Shown: positions 15,236-24,047, numbered from the stretch's first letter. The stretch is 59,897 bases of DNA from Qipengyuania qiaonensis (GCF_019711515.1 NZ_JAIGNO010000014.1:1-59897); one strand, 5' to 3'. Notes: a model not told the origin generated them from the letters alone. Program-made: numbers and translations.

Positions 15236-15976
15236 AGCCAGCTTGCCTGTTTTCTGACCGCCACACCCGCTTTCGGTTTCGCTGGTGAACGTTTCCGTAT
15301 CGATCACCAAAACCAGCCGCTTCACCCCGAGGTCGGCCGCGGGTGGCGAGCGGTGATAGCAAGGTGCATGGTTCGCGCCGTAGCGACGTCCCTTGAGCAA
15401 ACCGACATGTCCCACCGGCACATCGAGCAGGGTCTCGGCATCAGGGTTATTGTCCAGTGCGAACTGTGTTCCCGGGCCTGCGTAGGTCGTGATCAAACGA
15501 AGATCGGTATAATCGGCGTGCACCTTGCGACACGAGTTCGTGACGATCTGCGCCAAGCGGATACGCACATGGTTTGAACCAGTCAGGTCTGCAAAGCGCG
15601 ACGCCAGACTCTCTATGTCGCGAAGTATCGCTGGAGGAAGGTCCGCCAATTGCATAATAGCCTCGGAGACAGACCCGGCAGCGCTGCGACAAAACGGTTC
15701 AATGTCCAGAAGTGCCGCTGACGCATCGCCTGCCTTATCAGTCTTCCGGGGTTCGATCACCAAACAGGTTTGCGGCTCCGCAATTGCATCCCACCGCCGG
15801 GGAATGGAACGCAAATATTCTTCGTGGGGTCCTTCATCCATCTGTCGGCCAACTGTGCGCCCGACGAATCTTGTCATGGATGTCGTGGCTCGCTCTATTG
15901 CTACTGGCATCGCTATCGAATTTCCGTTTTTGGACCGCGTGAGGATGAGGCAGAAAAAACGCTGGCAATTGCACAT
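15233..15976 (-). CDS. DUF1826 domain-containing protein, probable zinc-limitation gene
   Basis: A DUF1826 protein of up to 247 residues. The recognisable core is K-V-H-A-D-Y-T-D-L-R-L-I-T-T-Y-A-G-P-G-T-Q, followed by V-G-H-V-G-L-L-K-G-R-R-Y-G and H-R-S-P-P. Its H, D and Y residues resemble a metal-dependent oxygenase-like site. DUF1826 genes are linked by comparative genomics to Zur-controlled zinc shortage clusters; the exact function is unknown. The start at 15976 has AAGGG a few bases upstream, but starts at 15910, 15877 or 15841 are also possible. The Zur-like palindrome sits 16 bases before 15976, well placed to block its promoter. A broken MerC gene follows directly. Confidence 0.75.
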   Translation of the reverse strand: MCNCQRFFCLILTRSKNGNSIAMPVAIERATTSMTRFVGRTVGRQMDEGPHEEYLRSIPRRWDAIAEPQTCLVIEPRKTDKAGDASAALLDIEPFCRSAAGSVSEAIMQLADLPPAILRDIESLASRFADLTGSNHVRIRLAQIVTNSCRKVHADYTDLRLITTYAGPGTQFALDNNPDAETLLDVPVGHVGLLKGRRYGANHAPCYHRSPPAADLGVKRLVLVIDTETFTSETESGCGGQKTGKLA

Positions 15977-15991
15977 CCCGCCCTTGACCTA

Positions 15992-16008
15992 ATGATATGC
16001 TGTATCAT
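15992..16008. promoter_or_regulatory. Candidate Zur operator between divergent transcription units
   Basis: ATGATATGCTGTATCAT is a 17-bp palindrome with six perfect pairs at each end. It has the length and spacing of the proteobacterial Zur consensus ATGTTATANTATAACAT and matches 12 of its 16 fixed positions. It lies between DUF1826 (leftward) and a TonB receptor (rightward), both typical Zur targets. A TTGACC at 15984-15989 could be part of a rightward promoter. No zur gene is in the window, and binding is inferred. Confidence 0.5.
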
Positions 16009-16091
16009 ATCGCGCCCGCGATTTGCCAGTCGCGAATTTCGTGTGCGGCAGTTTTTAACCATTCTCCTGATTTAGACGGGAAACCCATCCG

Positions 16092-18245
16092 TTGTTCGAT
16101 TTTCGTTTGTCTGTCTCTGCGCCGGCCATCACGATCTTATTGGCCTTCCCTGCATCGCTTACGGCGCAGGACATCGAGATCGAAGGGGTGGCAGAAGATC
16201 AGGACGACCCGATACTCGTGACTGGCGTGCGGCAAGCCTATCGCGGCGATTTCGCGTTGAGCGAGATTCCGCAGTCGATCGATATCATCGAGGAAAACAC
16301 GCTGACCGAAAACGGGATCGTGCGACTGGTCGACGTGCTCGATCTCAACGCTTCCGTCGCGCGTCAGAACACTCTTGGCGGTTTGTTCGATGCGTTTGCC
16401 GTGCGCGGATTCGCCGGAGACGAAAACATACCAACCGGCTACCTCGTGAACGGCTTCAACGGCGGTCGCGGTTTTGGCGGTCAGCGCGACACCGCCGGGA
16501 TCGAGCGGATCGAAGTCCTCAAGGGACCTTCGGCCGCGCTTTTCGGTCGCGGCGAGCCGGGGGGCACCATCAATCTTGTGACAAAACAGGCCCGGATCGG
16601 CGATACTTTTGGCAATGTGGCGATACAGTATGGCAGCTTCGACCGCCTGCGCAGCGAAGCCGATCTCAACCTGGCAGTAACCGACAATGTGTCGGTGCGC
16701 CTGATCGGCTATGCCGAGGATGCCGACAGTTTCCGGGAAACTGTCGAAGAAACGCGCTGGGGTTTCTTGCCTTCAATCGGAGTGGCGCTGGGCGAGAACA
16801 CCCGGCTCACCTATGACCTCGAAAAGACCCGTGTCGAAGTCCCCTTCGACCGCGGTATTGTTGTTCTCAACAACGATTTCGACACGGTTCCCCGCGAACG
16901 CTTTCTAGGCGAACCCGGCGATGGGGATCACGTTGCCCGAGCCGAAGGCCATCAGCTGCGATTGCAGCATGATTTTGGCAACAATTGGAGCGCGTTGGTC
17001 GGCGCAAGCATCCGCGATACCCTGCTTACCGGGGTTTCCTCCGATCCCGAGCTGGCGACAACGCGCCAGCCGATCTTCACCGATGGCCGATCCCTCTCGC
17101 GCCAGCGTCGTTCGCGACTCTACGATTCCCAACAGATCGTCGTTCGCGGCGAGATCAGCGGTGAGTTCAATACGGGTTCGCTGAAGCACCGGGTTCTCAT
17201 CGGTGCCGACTATGACGAATTCGAGAACTTTCAGGATTTCCGCCGTGTGCGTCCGCCTTCCGTAGCGAGCAGCCCGAGCGAGCAGGCGGCCTACATCATC
17301 GATATTCTCGATCCGGTCTACGGTCGTTTCCCGCTTCCCACACCGCTACCGCAGAACAACCGACTGGACGTGCAGGAGTCCTTCGGGTTCTTCGTCCAGG
17401 ACCAGATCGAACTGACCGATCGGCTGCAAATCCGCCTTGGCGCTCGCTACGATGATTTTTCGCTCCGCACCGAAAACAACATCACCGGTGTCACAAGCGA
17501 TCGCAGCGACAATCGCATCAGCCCTCAGGCTGGGATTGTTTTCGAGCTTAGTGATCCGATAAAGCTTTACGCGGCTTATAGCGAGGGCTTCCGCGCCAAT
17601 ATCGGGACCGACGTAAGCGGGGTTATCTTCGATCCCGAAACGAGCAGGTCCATCGAAGCGGGAGCCAAGCTTACCTTGCTCGACGGGGCGGTAACTGGGA
17701 CATTCACGCTGTTCCAGCTGGATAAGGACAACGTCCTCGCCAGCGACATCAATAATCCCGGGTTCTCCGTAGCCATTGGCGAGGCGCGCAGCCGCGGCAT
17801 CGAGCTGGATCTCAATGGTCGTCTCCCGAGCGATTTCGAGTTCCTTCTGAGTTATGCCTATGTCGATGCGGAATCGCGGTCGAGCGTGCTGGACCCAAAT
17901 TTCTCTTTCGTCATCGAGCCGGGCGATCCGTTGATCAACATACCCGACCACACACTGAATGCGCAGGTTTCAAAGCGCTTCAACATTGGTGAACGGGAGG
18001 CAATGCTAGGTGGCGGCGTCCAGCATGTTGGCGAACGACTGGGGGCCACCGGCACCGACTTCTTTCTGCCCGATCACACGCTCTTTCGCGTTTTCGGCGA
18101 GATCGAATTGTTTGACGGCATGTTGCTCAACGGCAGCGTGACAAACCTGTTCGATACCGATTGGTTTGCGAACAGCTACTCCTCGCTCTGGGTGATCCCC
18201 GGCGCACCGCGCACGGCCACCGTCTCGCTCCAGTTCACATTCTGA
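16092..18245 (+). CDS. TonB-dependent receptor of the siderophore/metallophore type
   Basis: A 717-residue receptor. The signal peptide runs to about A-S-L-T-A-Q (residue 26). The plug has I-P-Q-S-I-D-I-I (the FhuA/FecA-like start), A-V-R-G-F, I-E-R-I-E-V-L-K-G-P-S-A-A-L-F-G-R-G-E-P-G-G-T-I-N-L-V-T-K-Q, which is the diagnostic ferrisiderophore-receptor motif, and the barrel ends in L-Q-F-T-F. The start codon is TTG at 16092; no ATG in frame precedes the signal peptide. It is the first gene of a plus-strand run with an ABC transporter and an M14-type hydrolase, 84 bases after a Zur-like operator. It therefore probably takes up a zinc-chelate complex rather than an iron siderophore. That ligand is inferred. 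Confidence 0.88.
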   Translation: MFDFRLSVSAPAITILLAFPASLTAQDIEIEGVAEDQDDPILVTGVRQAYRGDFALSEIPQSIDIIEENTLTENGIVRLVDVLDLNASVARQNTLGGLFDAFAVRGFAGDENIPTGYLVNGFNGGRGFGGQRDTAGIERIEVLKGPSAALFGRGEPGGTINLVTKQARIGDTFGNVAIQYGSFDRLRSEADLNLAVTDNVSVRLIGYAEDADSFRETVEETRWGFLPSIGVALGENTRLTYDLEKTRVEVPFDRGIVVLNNDFDTVPRERFLGEPGDGDHVARAEGHQLRLQHDFGNNWSALVGASIRDTLLTGVSSDPELATTRQPIFTDGRSLSRQRRSRLYDSQQIVVRGEISGEFNTGSLKHRVLIGADYDEFENFQDFRRVRPPSVASSPSEQAAYIIDILDPVYGRFPLPTPLPQNNRLDVQESFGFFVQDQIELTDRLQIRLGARYDDFSLRTENNITGVTSDRSDNRISPQAGIVFELSDPIKLYAAYSEGFRANIGTDVSGVIFDPETSRSIEAGAKLTLLDGAVTGTFTLFQLDKDNVLASDINNPGFSVAIGEARSRGIELDLNGRLPSDFEFLLSYAYVDAESRSSVLDPNFSFVIEPGDPLINIPDHTLNAQVSKRFNIGEREAMLGGGVQHVGERLGATGTDFFLPDHTLFRVFGEIELFDGMLLNGSVTNLFDTDWFANSYSSLWVIPGAPRTATVSLQFTF

Positions 18246-18259
18246 CAATTGGTGATCTC

Positions 18260-18979
18260 ATGACTGCACCACTTGAAGCACGCTCACTGTCGCTCATGCG
18301 AGAAGGGAACGCCGTTCTTGACGATGTCTCCTTCTCCGTCGCCGAGGGCGAAATCTTCGCGCTGCTCGGCGGCAACGGAGCGGGCAAGTCAAGCACCTTG
18401 CTGACGTTTCTCGGCTTCTTGCGGCCATCGGCGGGCGAGGTCCTGGTGGAGGGCAGGAGTGTTCACGCCAATGTAGCCGCGGCGCGCTCTTCCATCGCCT
18501 ATCTTCCCGAGGCCGCGTCGCTCTACGGGCACATGACGGCCTATGAGAACCTCGAGTATTTTCTCGATCTCGCGGGGCGGAAAGCTACGCGTAGCGATCT
18601 GGACTCTGCGTTCGAGCGCGTCGCGCTGGCCGAGGAGGCGCGGTCGCGTCGCTTGCAATCCTATTCCAAGGGTATGCGCCAAAAGACCGCAATCGCTCTC
18701 GCGCTTCTGCGCGAAACGCCTATCCTGCTGCTGGACGAGCCCACCTCGGGGCTCGACCCGGTCGCTATCGACGAGTTTCACGATCTAGTGAAGGCGCTCG
18801 CGTCCAGCGGCCAGACCATCCTCATGGTGACGCATGATGTCTATGGCGCATGCCAGGTGGCCGACCGTGTCGGGCTCCTTCGGCGCGGAAAGCTGGTCGG
18901 CAGTTTCGCTGCCGAACCCGGCAGACGGATCGACACCGAAACGGTCCATGCAGCCTTTGCAGAGCGTGAAGCAGCATGA
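18260..18979 (+). CDS. ABC transporter ATP-binding protein
   Basis: A 239-residue ATPase. Walker A is G-G-N-G-A-G-K-S-S (37-45), the signature Y-S-K-G-M-R-Q-K is at 134-141, Walker B with the catalytic Glu is L-L-L-D-E-P (156-161), and the H-loop His is at 192. The signature with K-G-M-R is usual for the CcmA/NosF class that drives ABC-2 type permeases. ATG 18260 was chosen because it starts the standard N-terminal strand; a longer upstream frame runs inside the receptor gene. It begins 14 bases after the receptor stop and overlaps the first permease by four bases (ATGA), so co-transcription is nearly certain. Confidence 0.93.
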   Translation: MTAPLEARSLSLMREGNAVLDDVSFSVAEGEIFALLGGNGAGKSSTLLTFLGFLRPSAGEVLVEGRSVHANVAAARSSIAYLPEAASLYGHMTAYENLEYFLDLAGRKATRSDLDSAFERVALAEEARSRRLQSYSKGMRQKTAIALALLRETPILLLDEPTSGLDPVAIDEFHDLVKALASSGQTILMVTHDVYGACQVADRVGLLRRGKLVGSFAAEPGRRIDTETVHAAFAEREAA

Positions 18980-20412
18980 GCATGGCCATCCGCATCGCGC
19001 GCGAGGAATGGCGTCTCTGGCTCCGGTCGAAGGTCGTGGTCGCCGCTGCGCTGATTATTGCAGTTCTGTTGGCCGCAACAAGCGTGCTTACTATCAATCG
19101 CATCGCCGACGAGCAGGTGCAGCGAATGGAACAGCAGGTTGCGGCAGAGGAAACCTTCTTCGCCCAGCCCGATCGCCATCCGCACCGTATGGTCCACTAC
19201 GGTCACTACGCCTTCCGCCCTCCGCCGCCGCTTGCTGTCTTCGAACCCGGCGTCGATGCGGTAACGGGACAGTCGATCTTTCTTGAAGGACATCGGCAGA
19301 ACAGTGCGATGTTCGCCGATACCAAGGCCGGTGCTGACTTGGGTGGATTTGCCGCCCTGACGCCCGCCAGTCTTTATCAGCTCCTGCTTCCACTCCTTCT
19401 GATCGTGCTGGGCCACGCAATGTTCCTGCGCGAACGGGAAAGCGGAACGCTCGCGGTGCTGTTGGCGCAGGGATCGTCGGGCACCAAGCTCGCGCTGGGC
19501 AAGGCAACCGCGCTGCTTTCCGTCATCGCCATCTTCATGATCCCGCTTATCGTCGTTGCTGCCTACTCAGTCACCTTGGGTGAAAGTGTTTTGGCTGCCG
19601 CATCGCTGGTCGCGGGCTACTTTCTCTATCTCTGCATCTGGGGCGCTATCGTCTTGGCCGCATCAATTCTGATCCGGCAACGCGCGATATCGCTCGGCGC
19701 GCTGGTATTCGTCTGGCTCTTCGCAGCACTGATCGTCCCACGTGTTGCCATCAACGCCAGCAGCGCGGCGATCGATGCGCCCGGCAAGATCGAAAGCGAC
19801 CTTGTGATGCTCGCCGAACAGCGCAAGCTGGGTGATGGGCACAACGCCGCCGACCCGGCCTTCGAGCAGTTGCAGGCCCAGGTGCTCGAGCAATACGACG
19901 TCGAGACAATCGAGGAATTGCCGATCAACTGGCGCGGTGTGGTGGCAACCTATTCCGAGGCGGAATTGACCAATCTGCTTAACCGCTTCGCTGAGAACCG
20001 TATGGCGCTTGAGGCAGGGCAATCGCGCCTGTTCGATTTGTTCGGGCTTGCCTCGCCCACCATTGCGATCGCCTCCTCTTCGCGCATGCTGGCCGGAACG
20101 GACCTTGCCACGCATCACCGCTTCCTGCGCGAGAGCGAGAATCTGCGTTTCGATTTCGTGCAGGCGCTGAACCAGGCGCATGCGACCGACCTCGACTACG
20201 CGCTGGACATGAACCGCAACAATGACGCGGCATCAGCCGAAGCTGCGCGGATAAACGCCGAAAGCTGGCAAGTGCTGGATGAGTTCCGTTTCCAGCCCGA
20301 CAGTGCCGTGGACCGTCTGGGACGCGCCAGGCTGCCGCTCGGCATCCTGCTCTTGTGGCTTGCGATCGCCAGCAGTTTTGTCGTCTGGGCGGCTCGGAAG
20401 GTGCGCGTCTGA
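18976..20412 (+). CDS. ABC transporter permease, DUF3526-type (first of two)
   Basis: A 478-residue membrane protein of the ABC-2/DUF3526 group. It has an N-terminal helix (V-V-V-A-A-A-L-I-I-A-V-L-L-A), a large extracytoplasmic loop of about 110 residues, then a cluster of five helices beginning L-Y-Q-L-L-L-P-L-L-L-I-V-L-G. The cytoplasmic motif R-E-R-E-S-G-T-L is the usual ABC-2 coupling segment. A second large loop (about 260-440) and a final helix follow. It overlaps the ATPase upstream and the second permease downstream (TGATG). The substrate is unknown. The context suggests moving a peptide-like chelator or exporting a processed product. Confidence 0.85.
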   Translation: MSMAIRIAREEWRLWLRSKVVVAAALIIAVLLAATSVLTINRIADEQVQRMEQQVAAEETFFAQPDRHPHRMVHYGHYAFRPPPPLAVFEPGVDAVTGQSIFLEGHRQNSAMFADTKAGADLGGFAALTPASLYQLLLPLLLIVLGHAMFLRERESGTLAVLLAQGSSGTKLALGKATALLSVIAIFMIPLIVVAAYSVTLGESVLAAASLVAGYFLYLCIWGAIVLAASILIRQRAISLGALVFVWLFAALIVPRVAINASSAAIDAPGKIESDLVMLAEQRKLGDGHNAADPAFEQLQAQVLEQYDVETIEELPINWRGVVATYSEAELTNLLNRFAENRMALEAGQSRLFDLFGLASPTIAIASSSRMLAGTDLATHHRFLRESENLRFDFVQALNQAHATDLDYALDMNRNNDAASAEAARINAESWQVLDEFRFQPDSAVDRLGRARLPLGILLLWLAIASSFVVWAARKVRV

Positions 20413-21662
20413 TGCTGAGGTCTCTCACCCGTGAACTACGCTTTCTTCGCAGGGATCGTGGCGCTCTGTTCTGGCTTGCGCTGGCATTCGCCCTTTCGGT
20501 GATTGCCGTTTCCTTCGGGATTGCCGAGGTGCGCGAGCAGCGCGCGACTATAGCAACGCTGGTCGAGGAAGACGCGGCCGACCGCGCGAACGCCTTGTCG
20601 ACACAGCAGGACTGGGGCGGCGCAGCTTATTACGCCTTCCATCTGACGTATGAGCCACCGTCCGATTTCGCTTTCGCTGCCGTGGGCCAGCGTGACACCG
20701 CGCCGTGGAAGCACCGCATCAAGATGCTGGCACTTGAAGGACAGATACACGAGGCCGATACGCGCAACGCCGATTTCGGCCTCGTAGGACGGTTCGACTT
20801 CGCCTTCCTGACCGCCTCCTTGGCCCCGCTTCTGCTGATCTTACTCCTCTACGATCTGCGCGCATCCGAACGCACGGCGCGGCGGCACGACTTGCTTGTC
20901 GCTACGGTCGGATCGCCGAGATCGCTGTGGCTGCCCCGTGCCACCCTGCGTGTTCTCGGCCTTGCCATTCTGTTGCTCATCCCGTTGTGGGTTGGCGCGA
21001 TGATCGAAGGGGCCTCCCCTGGCGTTGTACTTCAGGCCAGCGCCATCGTCATCGGCGCGCTTCTGGTCTGGTGGCTCATTGTGGAACTGGTGAGCCGGAT
21101 CGATGCCTCGCCTTCGGTTCTCCTGACATCCTTGATCGGCCTGTGGCTGGCGCTCGCAATCGTCGTTCCCGCAATCTCGAAAGCGGCAATCGAGGCGGCG
21201 AACCCCGTTCCCGATGGCGGCGAGATCCTGTTGCTCCAGCGCGAGACGGTAAACGACGCTTGGGATTTGCCGAAGGACGACACGATGGAGCCCTTCGTCG
21301 AGCAATATCCCGAATGGCGTGAGGATTCCGTCATCGATGAGGGTTTTGAATGGAAATGGTATTATGCCTTCCAGCAGGTAGGCGATCAGACCGTCGCGCC
21401 CCTGGCGCGACAATACCGCGAAGCGAGGCTGGAGCGCGACAGGGACGCCGGACTGGTTTCGCTGTTGTCGCCCACATCGTTCGTGGAGCGCGCATTCGAA
21501 AAACTCGCCCGAACCGATGCGATGGCGATGGTCGCCTATGAGGACCGAATTCGGGACTTCCACGAGGACCTGCGGCGGTTCCACTACGCACTGATATTCC
21601 CCAAAGTCGAATACGATGCCGCCCGGCTAGAAGACCTTCCGCAATACGATCCATCAAGGTAG
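20412..21662 (+). CDS. ABC transporter permease, DUF3526-type (second of two)
   Basis: A 416-residue partner of the preceding permease, with the same plan. An N-terminal helix (A-L-F-W-L-A-L-A-F-A-L-S-V-I-A-V) is followed by a large loop of about 110 residues and then helices starting A-S-L-A-P-L-L-L-I-L-L-L-Y. The segment D-L-R-A-S-E-R-T-A-R-R-H-D-L-L is in the place of the R-E-x-E-S-G-T coupling motif and is less standard. ATG 20412 overlaps the previous stop by one base. The two permeases probably form the heterodimeric channel with the ATPase at 18260. Confidence 0.83.
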   Translation: MLRSLTRELRFLRRDRGALFWLALAFALSVIAVSFGIAEVREQRATIATLVEEDAADRANALSTQQDWGGAAYYAFHLTYEPPSDFAFAAVGQRDTAPWKHRIKMLALEGQIHEADTRNADFGLVGRFDFAFLTASLAPLLLILLLYDLRASERTARRHDLLVATVGSPRSLWLPRATLRVLGLAILLLIPLWVGAMIEGASPGVVLQASAIVIGALLVWWLIVELVSRIDASPSVLLTSLIGLWLALAIVVPAISKAAIEAANPVPDGGEILLLQRETVNDAWDLPKDDTMEPFVEQYPEWREDSVIDEGFEWKWYYAFQQVGDQTVAPLARQYREARLERDRDAGLVSLLSPTSFVERAFEKLARTDAMAMVAYEDRIRDFHEDLRRFHYALIFPKVEYDAARLEDLPQYDPSR

Positions 21663-21673
21663 CATTGGCAGCC

Positions 21674-22747
21674 ATGTCGACGCGCCTCACTATTCTTCTG
21701 ACTGTCATTGTATCGGTCGTCTTCGCCTCCCCCGTCCTCGCACAGCAACATGACGCATTCACCATTGGCGGCAACGCTATCGAGCCGGGGACACGGAGCG
21801 ATTTTCGCCTGGCCGTGCCGGCGCAAGAAGACGAGCCCGGCACCTTCATCCCGGTGACCGTGCTCCACGGCAGCAAGCCCGGACCGGTGCTGGCAGCCGT
21901 GGCTGGGGTCCACGGTTACGAATTCGCGTCCATTATTGCCGCCGACCGGTTGGCAAGTAAGATCGATCCTGCGGGCCTATCGGGCACCCTCGTCATCGTG
22001 CGCGTCGCCAACATTCCCGCGTTCGAGGCACCCACGCCATACGTTAACCCGGTCGATCGCAAGAACCTCAACCGTTCCTTCCCCGGCAGCCCCAACGGTA
22101 CCCAGACGGAGCGTATCGCGGATATCCTGTCGCGCGAAGTCGTGGCGCGCGCCGACTTTCTGATGGACATTCACAGTGGAGACGGTGCGGAGTTTCTCGA
22201 AGCCTTCATCGGTATCTATGGCGGGCCGCTCTCGACCGATTTCGACACGGCGCTCGAAGTGGCGCGCGGCTTCGGCTTTCCGAACCTGGTGCGCTATTCG
22301 ATGAACACGCAGGAACAGATCGATACCCGCCGTTCGCTCAACCGCCAGGGAGTCGCTGCTGGCGTTCCCACGATCCTCGTCGAGATTGGCCAGAACGGCA
22401 GCCGCGAAGAACAGCACGTCGACGCCATCGTCACTGGCGTGGAGAACGCCTTGACCATCCTCGGTATCTGGCAGCGGCCTCGGCACAATGTGGCCCCGGC
22501 GCTGCGCATGTTCGAGATCACGACCGGTGTGTCGGCCTCTCACTCAGGACTATTCACTCCGATCGCAAACGACGGTCGATATGTCTGGGAAGGCGATCTA
22601 ATCGGGACCATTACCGACTATAGCGGCGCAGAGGTCGAACGAATCTATGCTCCGGTCGATGGATACGCACTTTATGGTCTGAGAGGACCGCCGGTGAGAG
22701 CGGGCGACGGTGTTCTGACGATTGGCAATCTGACCGAAGCTTTCTGA
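21674..22747 (+). CDS. Exported M14-family zinc hydrolase (succinylglutamate desuccinylase/aspartoacylase-like)
   Basis: A 357-residue protein with a signal peptide (cleavage near V-L-A-Q, residue 24), so it acts in the periplasm. Zinc ligands are His80 and Glu83 in V-H-G-Y-E and His167 in M-D-I-H-S-G-D. The substrate-binding D-R-K-N-L-N-R-S-F-P-G (128-138) and the probable catalytic Glu in V-E-I-G-Q-N-G are present. The family removes acyl groups from amino acids or processes modified amino acids. ATG 21674 was chosen over an in-frame TTG at 21665. It starts 11 bases after the second permease. Being exported, it may act on an imported amino-acid-like metal chelator; this is inferred. Confidence 0.85.
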   Translation: MSTRLTILLTVIVSVVFASPVLAQQHDAFTIGGNAIEPGTRSDFRLAVPAQEDEPGTFIPVTVLHGSKPGPVLAAVAGVHGYEFASIIAADRLASKIDPAGLSGTLVIVRVANIPAFEAPTPYVNPVDRKNLNRSFPGSPNGTQTERIADILSREVVARADFLMDIHSGDGAEFLEAFIGIYGGPLSTDFDTALEVARGFGFPNLVRYSMNTQEQIDTRRSLNRQGVAAGVPTILVEIGQNGSREEQHVDAIVTGVENALTILGIWQRPRHNVAPALRMFEITTGVSASHSGLFTPIANDGRYVWEGDLIGTITDYSGAEVERIYAPVDGYALYGLRGPPVRAGDGVLTIGNLTEAF

Positions 22748-22912
22748 ATGCCAAGACCGTAGGGCTTCGAACTTTTCCGCAATTCCACTGCGAGGATGAT
22801 GCAGGCGAGGCGACTGTACTTCAGAATGGATTAGCCGCGGATTCGGACTGCTGCGACCGAAGCATGGTACCATCCCGGGATTCTATTTGGGTGGATCGGC
22901 AACCTATCGATT

Positions 22913-22952
22913 ACCGTGTGCCATTGGGGGTCACCGTGTGCCATTGGGGGTC
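22913..22952. repeat. Exact tandem duplication of a 20-bp unit
   Basis: ACCGTGTGCCATTGGGGGTC occurs twice head to tail (22913-22932 and 22933-22952) with no mismatch, in the 268-base gap between convergent genes. Copies elsewhere in the window were not seen. Both halves contain a run of five G. The rest of 22748-23014 shows no gene. Confidence 0.85.
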
Positions 22953-23014
22953 GTTGAGACTTGTAAACGCAGGGCAAGCTCGACGGGCGACCTACTCAAT
23001 AGGCTCACCCCGTG

Positions 23015-23287
23015 TCAGGCGACCTTTGCGGGTTTCGCGGTTTTGGTCTTCCGCGGCACCGTCGAGGCAACCGGAGGCGTGCTCGTCTCGCCCTGGGCGC
23101 TCTGCCTGTCGAAATATCTCTTTGCCAGATAACCGCCCGCGCCAAGCGCCAGCATGGCGGGAAGGCTCATCCGGCGTAGCACGGTCGCTGCCACGACACC
23201 GACGGCCGCGCCGGTTGCGCCGCCAACACCGCTGGTCTGTTTGGCGATCCTGTCGCCCACGAAAGCTCCGATAATCTTGCCGATCAT
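23015..23287 (-). CDS. Small glycine/alanine-rich membrane protein
   Basis: A 90-residue protein with a Gly-rich hydrophobic stretch of two short helices (T-G-A-A-V-G-V-V-A-A-T-V-L and L-P-A-M-L-A-L-G-A-G-G-Y-L-A) and a Pro/Lys/Thr-rich basic tail. ATG 23287 has AGGAG eight bases upstream; the longer frame to 23344 would overlap the TetR gene and begins with an unlikely acidic leader. I do not recognise a family beyond resemblance to small hypothetical proteins of Erythrobacteraceae. It lies 53 bases downstream of the TetR gene on the same strand and may be co-transcribed. Confidence 0.6.
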   Translation of the reverse strand: MIGKIIGAFVGDRIAKQTSGVGGATGAAVGVVAATVLRRMSLPAMLALGAGGYLAKRYFDRQSAQGETSTPPVASTVPRKTKTAKPAKVA

Positions 23288-23340
23288 GTCGATTTCTCCT
23301 TCGGGCGCAGAACGTTCCGGCTCGCCGTCCGTTCCATGCG

Positions 23341-23961
23341 TCAAACCACCGGGGCGGCGATACCGCTTGCTAGTAAATCGTTGGCACGGCCGGCTATTTC
23401 CTCAAGAGCCGGGTCGCCTTCGCGAGCCCAGATAACGTAGCGGAGGCCGAGAAACACGTTGATCCCCATCACCGCCCACGCTTCTGGTGAACCGAGCCCG
23501 GCGGCGAACTCACCGTTCTCTCCTCCCTTCCTCAGCCGCTCTTCGATCCGCGCTCCGATCGTTTCGTAATGCGCGCGATAACTCTCGGGATCGACAAACT
23601 CTGCCTCATCGATGATCCGGTAAATCTCTTTGTGCTCGGCGGCGAATTCGAGAAACGCGCGCAGTGCAGCACGTTCGACCTCGAGCGCGCTCATGGAGGG
23701 GGCTATCGCCATGCGCGCCGCCCGACCAACACCTTCACTCATGTCGGACACCAACGCCCTGAAGATCGCGTCCTTGCTATCGAAATAGGTGTAGAAGCTG
23801 CCCAGGGCGACGCCTGCCCGCCGGGTTATGCCGCTGACCGATGCATCGTGAAAACCGTGATCGGCAAATTCATGCGTAGCCGCGTCCAGCAACTTGCGTA
23901 GCGTCTTTCGTCCGCGCTCGGTGCGCGGCTCTTTGGCCAGCTCTGTCCCTTCGTTGGCCAT
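23341..23961 (-). CDS. TetR-family transcriptional regulator
   Basis: A 206-residue regulator. The N-terminal helix-turn-helix is standard: R-K-T-L-R-K-L-L-D-A-A-T-H-E-F-A-D-H-G-F, then A-S-V-S-G-I-T-R-R-A-G-V-A-L-G-S-F-Y-T-Y-F-D-S-K-D-A-I-F. The C-terminal ligand domain is of a common but unassigned type. ATG 23961 was chosen because AAAGGGG lies eight bases upstream; a TTG at 23967 is also in frame. It is divergent from a TonB receptor gene, with a short palindrome (24048-24063) between them that could be its operator. It probably controls that receptor and itself. Confidence 0.88.
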   Translation of the reverse strand: MANEGTELAKEPRTERGRKTLRKLLDAATHEFADHGFHDASVSGITRRAGVALGSFYTYFDSKDAIFRALVSDMSEGVGRAARMAIAPSMSALEVERAALRAFLEFAAEHKEIYRIIDEAEFVDPESYRAHYETIGARIEERLRKGGENGEFAAGLGSPEAWAVMGINVFLGLRYVIWAREGDPALEEIAGRANDLLASGIAAPVV

Positions 23962-24047
23962 CGGCAATACCCCTTTCCGCTACCATTAGGCTATCCGCGC
24001 AGACTCTCGCAATCAACAACAAACTTGAAAGGTGGTTCAGGTTTCAG

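Noticed and set aside
15992..16008. Reading the palindrome as a Fur box instead of a Zur box
   Set aside because: Its arms and centre fit the Zur pattern better than the Fur GATAATGATNATCATTATC pattern, and DUF1826 points to zinc. The receptor type alone would have allowed Fur, so this is a judgement, not proof.
22913..22952. Possible start of a CRISPR array at the tandem 20-bp repeat
   Set aside because: Only two units with no spacer between them, and no cas gene in the window.
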